From Lachnospiraceae bacterium (GTDB lineage Bacteria; Bacillota; Clostridia; Lachnospirales; Lachnospiraceae): a stretch of DNA of 64,000 bases. Each line of letters starts with the position of its first letter. Position 1 is the stretch's first letter. Where the stretch lies: NCBI GenBank assembly GCA_022792335.1, contig JAAWAV010000021.1, positions 1-64,000 of the forward strand, read 5' to 3'. Shown here one piece after another: positions 58,947 to 64,000 of the stretch. Under the pieces are notes generated by a model. The model worked only from the letters and a program-made list of their open reading frames with translations, was not told the DNA's origin and made no database searches. The translations under genes were made by a program, and so were the position numbers.

Positions 58947-60331
58947 CCTTCAAAAATCTGTTCGTTTTCCTTTAAAAGAGTTTTCCTAGCCGCCTTTAAC
59001 TGGAACGCTTTCCTGATGAGGGCGGTGATCTCTCTCATCCGCTCCGGCTCTTCTAAAGGAATCTCCAGAGCCTTAAGTCGCTCCTCTCTCAGATGGGGAA
59101 TCGTCGAAGCCACGACAGTTCTCCGGACAGCCCCATATCCCCCGATCTCTGGCAGCGACAGCGCTGCAAATAGATATTCTTGGGTCAGTCCAGAAGCCAG
59201 GGCCTCCTCCTTCAGCCTTAGAATCCCGATTCCCGACGACAAAACCATATCATCCGCCTCAGTCACCAATCCCACGCATCCGATTTTTCCATCTTTAGTA
59301 AAAATAACATCACCGGCTTTCACTCGTTGTTTCACTTCCTCCAAAGCATCTGCCGATACATAATAATCCGGATATAGATCCACTTCCCAGTTTACAATAT
59401 CAGAAGTACGTATAAAAGGTTTATCTTCTCTGTTTCTCTCGATAAATTCTTTGTAATTTTCACTCCCGACCTCGTCTCCCCTGCTAATATTTACAATCAT
59501 TCCCAGAGGAACCGCCTGATTACACTCTTCCAGCCGCTTTGCAGTTTTCACATACAATCTATCATAATAGTTCACGGACCAGAGGTTACTTTCCCGCAGT
59601 TCTGAAAAAGAAACTCCGAAGGAAAACTCCCGTTTAATCTCCTTTGGTTCAAACTGCAACCCTTCATATAGCTTCTCCTGGGCCTTTCGGATCAGAGTCT
59701 GCGCCTCTATTTCATATTCCACAGCAATTTTCTCATTTTCTGTGATCTGCCTTATCAGTTCCTTCTGGGCAAGCGGTACCTCCAGTTCCCGCAGATTTTT
59801 CAAAGAAAGAAGCTGCTGAATATTTCCTGTCATAAAACTGAACATCTGACGTTTCCCTGCTTTGGAGCGAAAGTAGGCTGTCAGATACTCCGGAGTAATC
59901 GGTGCGCTGTTTTTTAGAGTAATGTTGGCAATATGGCGGGGAATCCCCGCTTTTCCCACATATTCCTCCCTGTAGACAGCCGATTTCCCTACAGTCCCGT
60001 AAATGGCAATCAGCACATCTTTCTGTCTGATATGGCACCGGAGATAACATTTATAATCGAGCTCCGTAATATAAGGATCGTCGGAGACCCCGTCAAAATC
60101 AATAATTCCTTCTTTGATATTTCGCCCGTACAGGTACCGGATCCCGCCCTTTTTATTTCGTGGAATATGGGAATGTTCCCCGTCTGAAATGTCGCTGTAT
60201 TCTCCGAGAATCAAAGACTCCATTCCTCTTGCCTGATTTTCCTCCCTGATTACCTTTGTATAGTAATAAAAAGAAGGAACCAGTCTGTCTCCAAATCTTA
60301 ACTCTGTCGTAGATGCCGTAAAAATCTTCAT
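58910..60331 (-). CDS. HsdS-like specificity subunit with two target-recognition domains
   Basis: Duplicated TRD architecture; IAIYGTVGKSAVYREEYVG, DVIFTKDGKIGCVGLV. Confidence 0.85.
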   Translation of the reverse strand: MKIFTASTTELRFGDRLVPSFYYYTKVIREENQARGMESLILGEYSDISDGEHSHIPRNKKGGIRYLYGRNIKEGIIDFDGVSDDPYITELDYKCYLRCHIRQKDVLIAIYGTVGKSAVYREEYVGKAGIPRHIANITLKNSAPITPEYLTAYFRSKAGKRQMFSFMTGNIQQLLSLKNLRELEVPLAQKELIRQITENEKIAVEYEIEAQTLIRKAQEKLYEGLQFEPKEIKREFSFGVSFSELRESNLWSVNYYDRLYVKTAKRLEECNQAVPLGMIVNISRGDEVGSENYKEFIERNREDKPFIRTSDIVNWEVDLYPDYYVSADALEEVKQRVKAGDVIFTKDGKIGCVGLVTEADDMVLSSGIGILRLKEEALASGLTQEYLFAALSLPEIGGYGAVRRTVVASTIPHLREERLKALEIPLEEPERMREITALIRKAFQLKAARKTLLKENEQIFEGCFSQTGRDKEQ

Positions 60332-60334
60332 TTT

Positions 60335-62164
60335 CTAGTTTGCTCTTTCCAAGATGCCCTGGGCCTTAGCCCATCTATGGTACTCCTCAGCAACCCGTTT
60401 GATATCGTCGCTTAAAGTCTCATTGCCCCTCCTGTCATGTCCACAGGTTTCTGCTATGGCCATAAAGATCTCATACTCCTTTGGAATCTCTTTCTCCGGA
60501 AGCTTCTGAAAAATCAGCACGCTGGTTTTTGTGGATGTATTCGGCTGAAAGGTTTCAATGGGAATATCAATAATCGCCAAGATTCGTCCCTGTTTCCTCA
60601 GCCAGTTTCTGATATAGGCGAAGGTGTCATTGCCGAATATTCCGTCCGGCAAAACAATCCCCATCCGTCCATAGTCCTCCAGAAGCTGAATATCTCTCTC
60701 AATAAATAAGACCTGAGGAGACTCTTTTTCCTTGAGTTTACCTTTCTCCCATTGTCCGCTCTTCCCGTTATATTTCCATTTATGAGCCAGCTCATACTGT
60801 TTTAGCTTTTCTTCCCCACGGACCGGAATCTTGGAGCCAAAAGGAGGATTGGCCATCAGAACATGAAACCGCCCCTCTCCGATTTTAATTCTCGTCTTGC
60901 TCTGCCAGTTTGTCATCAGATCCAGACTATCCTCACAGAAAATGCCGCTCTTTCCATCCCCCAGGATCGCCATATAAGCCTTGGCGACCTTAGATAGAAA
61001 ATAGTCCTTGTCTAACCCGCAGATTTTATTTAAAGCGACTTCCATTTTCTCTTCTTTTAAGTTCGCCGCGCTCCAATGATATTTTTTTCCTTCTAAATCC
61101 AGCCTTCTCCATACATGCCTGAGCGCCTCCACCAAAAAGCCGCCACTCCCACAGGAGGGATCGATTATGGAATCTTCGTCGGAAGGATCCAGAATATCCA
61201 CAATCATTTTTACCACATTGCGTGGTGTAAAAAACTGCCCCTGCCCACCTTTTAAAGCATGACCGATGAATGTCTCAAAAGCGTCGGCTACAGTATCCCG
61301 TTCAGCCTCCACCAGACAGTAATTCTGCAACTCTCCAACCACATAGACAATGGATTTGGCATCCAGCGTAATGCTGTCGTTAGAGTCAAGAACTTCCTTG
61401 TATTTCCGTTTCACCTTCTGAAACAATTCCAGAATCCGTTCCTGTACTTTCCCAGCCTCTTCATCAACCCCAGCCCGGAAAGTCACTATTTCCTCCGGCT
61501 CTGTAAATCGTTCGTCATAAATCTTGCAGAAAATCAAATTGATGAGCTGTTGGGCTAACACCTCATCCCGTGTGGCTCCCACCGTGTTCGCCGCCAGATG
61601 GTTTCGTATGGCCTTGAAAACTGCTTTCAGATTGTGGGTCGATTTTAAATCTTTCCTTTTGAACTGGCCGATATCCTCCAGTCTCTGGCCAAATCTCGGA
61701 ATATTGGGTATCTCGTCGAAGAATACTTTTCCATCCTTCTCGTATTTTCTCAGGAAAAAACGTTCTTCCCCATTGAACCATACTCCCAGCCTGGCTTCGC
61801 AGAACCGCAGATAAGACTCAAGCTGTCCTCTTCCGTCTTTTCGGTTCTTCTTTTTACACTCAACGACGATTTCCAGGTCCCCCGCTTCTGACAGTACGCC
61901 AATATCGATGGGGTACTCCTTTTTTTCATCGGAAGGGCGCACCCGCACCCGGTACTGGGGATGAGTAACAATTTGTTTCTTCGGATACCCGTAGTCCTCC
62001 ACAAGAATCCTGGCAAAGACCTGGACAGCCTCCACCTCCTCCGGGGTTCCCTTCACTTCCAGACCGGAGATATAATCGACAATGTAACCTTCTTTCATTC
62101 TACACTCCCTGGTTTTCTCCCAGCTTTGTAAGCTTCGCCGCCTGATCCGCCGCGATACAGGCAT
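60335..62164 (-). CDS. Fused nuclease-methyltransferase subunit (HsdR_N-like PD-(D/E)XK + N6-adenine MTase)
   Basis: [47 protein letters not shown]. Confidence 0.9.
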   Translation of the reverse strand: MPVSRRIRRRSLQSWEKTRECRMKEGYIVDYISGLEVKGTPEEVEAVQVFARILVEDYGYPKKQIVTHPQYRVRVRPSDEKKEYPIDIGVLSEAGDLEIVVECKKKNRKDGRGQLESYLRFCEARLGVWFNGEERFFLRKYEKDGKVFFDEIPNIPRFGQRLEDIGQFKRKDLKSTHNLKAVFKAIRNHLAANTVGATRDEVLAQQLINLIFCKIYDERFTEPEEIVTFRAGVDEEAGKVQERILELFQKVKRKYKEVLDSNDSITLDAKSIVYVVGELQNYCLVEAERDTVADAFETFIGHALKGGQGQFFTPRNVVKMIVDILDPSDEDSIIDPSCGSGGFLVEALRHVWRRLDLEGKKYHWSAANLKEEKMEVALNKICGLDKDYFLSKVAKAYMAILGDGKSGIFCEDSLDLMTNWQSKTRIKIGEGRFHVLMANPPFGSKIPVRGEEKLKQYELAHKWKYNGKSGQWEKGKLKEKESPQVLFIERDIQLLEDYGRMGIVLPDGIFGNDTFAYIRNWLRKQGRILAIIDIPIETFQPNTSTKTSVLIFQKLPEKEIPKEYEIFMAIAETCGHDRRGNETLSDDIKRVAEEYHRWAKAQGILERAN

Positions 62165-63182
62165 CCATGATTTCCTGGATATCCCCGTTCATAATCTTAT
62201 CCAGTTTATAGAGGGTCAGGCCGATCCGGTGATCCGTGACACGTCCCTGTGGAAAATTGTACGTGCGAATTTTTTCAGATCGATCTCCTGTTCCAATCTG
62301 GCTCCGTCTGGCCTCGGCCTCAGCATCGTGAGCCTTCTGGCATTCGATGTCATAAAGCTTCGTACGAAGCAGGGCAAACGCCTTGGCTTTGTTCTGAAGC
62401 TGGGACTTCTCCGTCTGGCTGTAAACCACAATACCAGTAGGATAGTGGGTCAGGCGGACTGCGGAGTCTGTGGTATTGACGCACTGTCCGCCATTTCCGG
62501 ACGCCCGCATGACGTCGATGCGGATATCTTTCTCATCAATCTGCACATCCACTTCTTCTGCCTCCGGCATCACTGCCACCGTAATGGTGGACGTATGGAT
62601 TCTTCCACCAGACTCTGTCTCCGGTACCCGCTGTACCCGGTGAACGCCGGATTCATATTTCATCACGGAATAAGCGCCCTGTCCTTTGATCATAAAACTG
62701 ACGCTTTTCATTCCGCCGATTCCGATTTCATCCGACTCCATCAATTCCAGCTTCCAGCGTCTCGTCTCCACATAATGCGCATACATCCGGTAAATCTCCG
62801 CTGCAAAAAGCGCCGCCTCGTCTCCGCCGGCTCCTGCCCGGATTTCCACGATTACATTTTTGTCGTCATTGGGATCTTTGGGAAGCAGAAGGATTTTCAG
62901 TTGTTGCTCCAGGTCCGTGATCTTTTCTCTGGCCATAGCCAGCTCCTCCTTGAGCATTTCCCTCATTTCCCCGTCGTTTTCTTCCTCCAACATGGAAAGG
63001 CTGTCCTGGGCATCCTGCTTCGCCTTTTTATATTCCCTGTAAGCCTCTACCACAGGCGAAAGCTCTGTCTGTTCCTTCATCAGTTTCCGGAATCTTGTCT
63101 GGTCCTCCACCACATAAGGGTTATTCAGTTCCTCCAGGATTTCCTCAAACCGAATCAGGATATCATCCAGCCTGTCAAACAT
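62100..63182 (-). CDS. prfA: Peptide chain release factor 1
   Basis: [28 protein letters not shown] (GGQ). Confidence 0.97.
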   Translation of the reverse strand: MFDRLDDILIRFEEILEELNNPYVVEDQTRFRKLMKEQTELSPVVEAYREYKKAKQDAQDSLSMLEEENDGEMREMLKEELAMAREKITDLEQQLKILLLPKDPNDDKNVIVEIRAGAGGDEAALFAAEIYRMYAHYVETRRWKLELMESDEIGIGGMKSVSFMIKGQGAYSVMKYESGVHRVQRVPETESGGRIHTSTITVAVMPEAEEVDVQIDEKDIRIDVMRASGNGGQCVNTTDSAVRLTHYPTGIVVYSQTEKSQLQNKAKAFALLRTKLYDIECQKAHDAEAEARRSQIGTGDRSEKIRTYNFPQGRVTDHRIGLTLYKLDKIMNGDIQEIMDACIAADQAAKLTKLGENQGV

Positions 63183-63273
63183 GGCTCTTTCCTCCTTTTT
63201 CTTTCTCTCGGTATTCGCCGTCAGTCTCCGGTCACCGCCGTTTTCTGTCCTTTCAGGCATATACCCTTCTTTC

Positions 63274-64000
63274 TTATTCCGGCCGCGCTGCTTTCACCAC
63301 CCGGTCATTTCCCGTCAAATCTTTCACCACTTCTATGGAGACAAAACCGGCTGTTTGCAGAAGCCTTGGTACAGACCTCCCCTGGTCCCAGCCAATCTCC
63401 AGATAAAGGCGCCCTCCGGGAACCAGATATTTCATCGCCTCTTCGCTGATCGCTCTGTAAAAAGTCAGACCGTCCTTTCCCCCGTTCAGGGCCATTCCCG
63501 GTTCATGGTCCCGTACCTCCGGCGAAAGCTTCTCAATCTCTCCCTCTGCAATATAGGGCGGATTCGATACAATACAGTCAAACTGCTGTTCCTCAAAAGC
63601 CTCAAACAAATCAGACTGTGTGATCGTGCAAAGTCTTTCCAGACCAAGGCGGCCGATATTTTCTTCCGCCACAAGAAGCGCTTTTTCGGAAACATCGCTG
63701 AGGATGATTTCCATTCTCGCCCTTCCTGCTTCTGATTTTTCTTCTCTACTTTGTTCTCTTGGGATTCCATCCCACGTATGCCATTCCCCGGGCAGATATA
63801 CGGCCAGGCTCAGACCAATACATCCGGATCCTGTACACAGATCCAGAAGCCGGGTCGGCTGCCTTCGCCTCTCTGACGAAAGAACAGTCTCCACCAGTGT
63901 TTCCGTATCCTGCCTGGGAATCAATACATGCTCATTGACAAAAAAGGAGAGCCCCATAAACTCCTGACTCCCCAGAATCTGCTGCAGAGGAATCCGTTTT
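63274..64000 (-). CDS. prmC: Release factor glutamine methyltransferase, partial at window edge
   Basis: [29 protein letters not shown]; frame open to 64000. Confidence 0.95.
   Translation of the reverse strand, partial: KRIPLQQILGSQEFMGLSFFVNEHVLIPRQDTETLVETVLSSERRRQPTRLLDLCTGSGCIGLSLAVYLPGEWHTWDGIPREQSREEKSEAGRARMEIILSDVSEKALLVAEENIGRLGLERLCTITQSDLFEAFEEQQFDCIVSNPPYIAEGEIEKLSPEVRDHEPGMALNGGKDGLTFYRAISEEAMKYLVPGGRLYLEIGWDQGRSVPRLLQTAGFVSIEVVKDLTGNDRVVKAARPE

Noticed and set aside
62229-63449. 406-aa + strand ORF opposite prfA
   Set aside because: Antisense to a near-universal gene; no recognisable domain or RBS
1-64000. tRNA or rRNA genes
   Set aside because: No cloverleaf or rRNA-like segment was recognised by eye; a tRNAscan/Infernal run would be decisive

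Overview
This 64 kb window looks like a Clostridia/Lachnospiraceae-type Firmicute chromosome. Most of it is housekeeping and sporulation genes: codY-topA-dprA-comM(yifB), spoIIQ/spoIID, comF-recD2-mreB, spoIIID, malQ, and prfA-prmC at the right edge. Accessory modules are set into this backbone: a broken BREX remnant (brxA, brxB, truncated brxC) at the left edge, a complete type I-C CRISPR-Cas locus (cas3-cas5-cas8c-cas7-cas4-cas1-cas2 plus a 20-repeat array), and a two-gene restriction-modification system with the nuclease and methyltransferase fused, inserted between prfA and an NhaC antiporter. The most striking observation is in the non-coding DNA upstream of cas3 (about 40295-40550). A solitary, strongly diverged I-C repeat keeps the GT-stem-TGGATTGAAAT architecture. 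A consensus promoter predicts its start at the repeat's first nucleotide, and an intrinsic terminator follows. Its 'spacer' matches, next to a TTC PAM, 11 of the first 13 nt of a site overlapping the divergent cas3 promoter. The only mismatches in those 13 nt are at positions 6 and 12, which type I crRNAs do not read. This reads as a crRNA-like regulator of the CreA/CreR kind for a type I-C system. Second, a family of short elements carries terminal inverted repeats (consensus about TACCGTCGMTTGACAAG). It includes nested hairpin copies, solo 17-bp units, and one unit that puts an in-frame stop into a gene. Other points: an EF-G/TetM-like GTPase fused to a Rae1-like NYN nuclease, a cytidylyltransferase-oxidoreductase fusion, and candidate structured ncRNAs at about 46.9 kb and 48.2 kb. 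All product names come from reading motifs and from memory of families; no database search was run.
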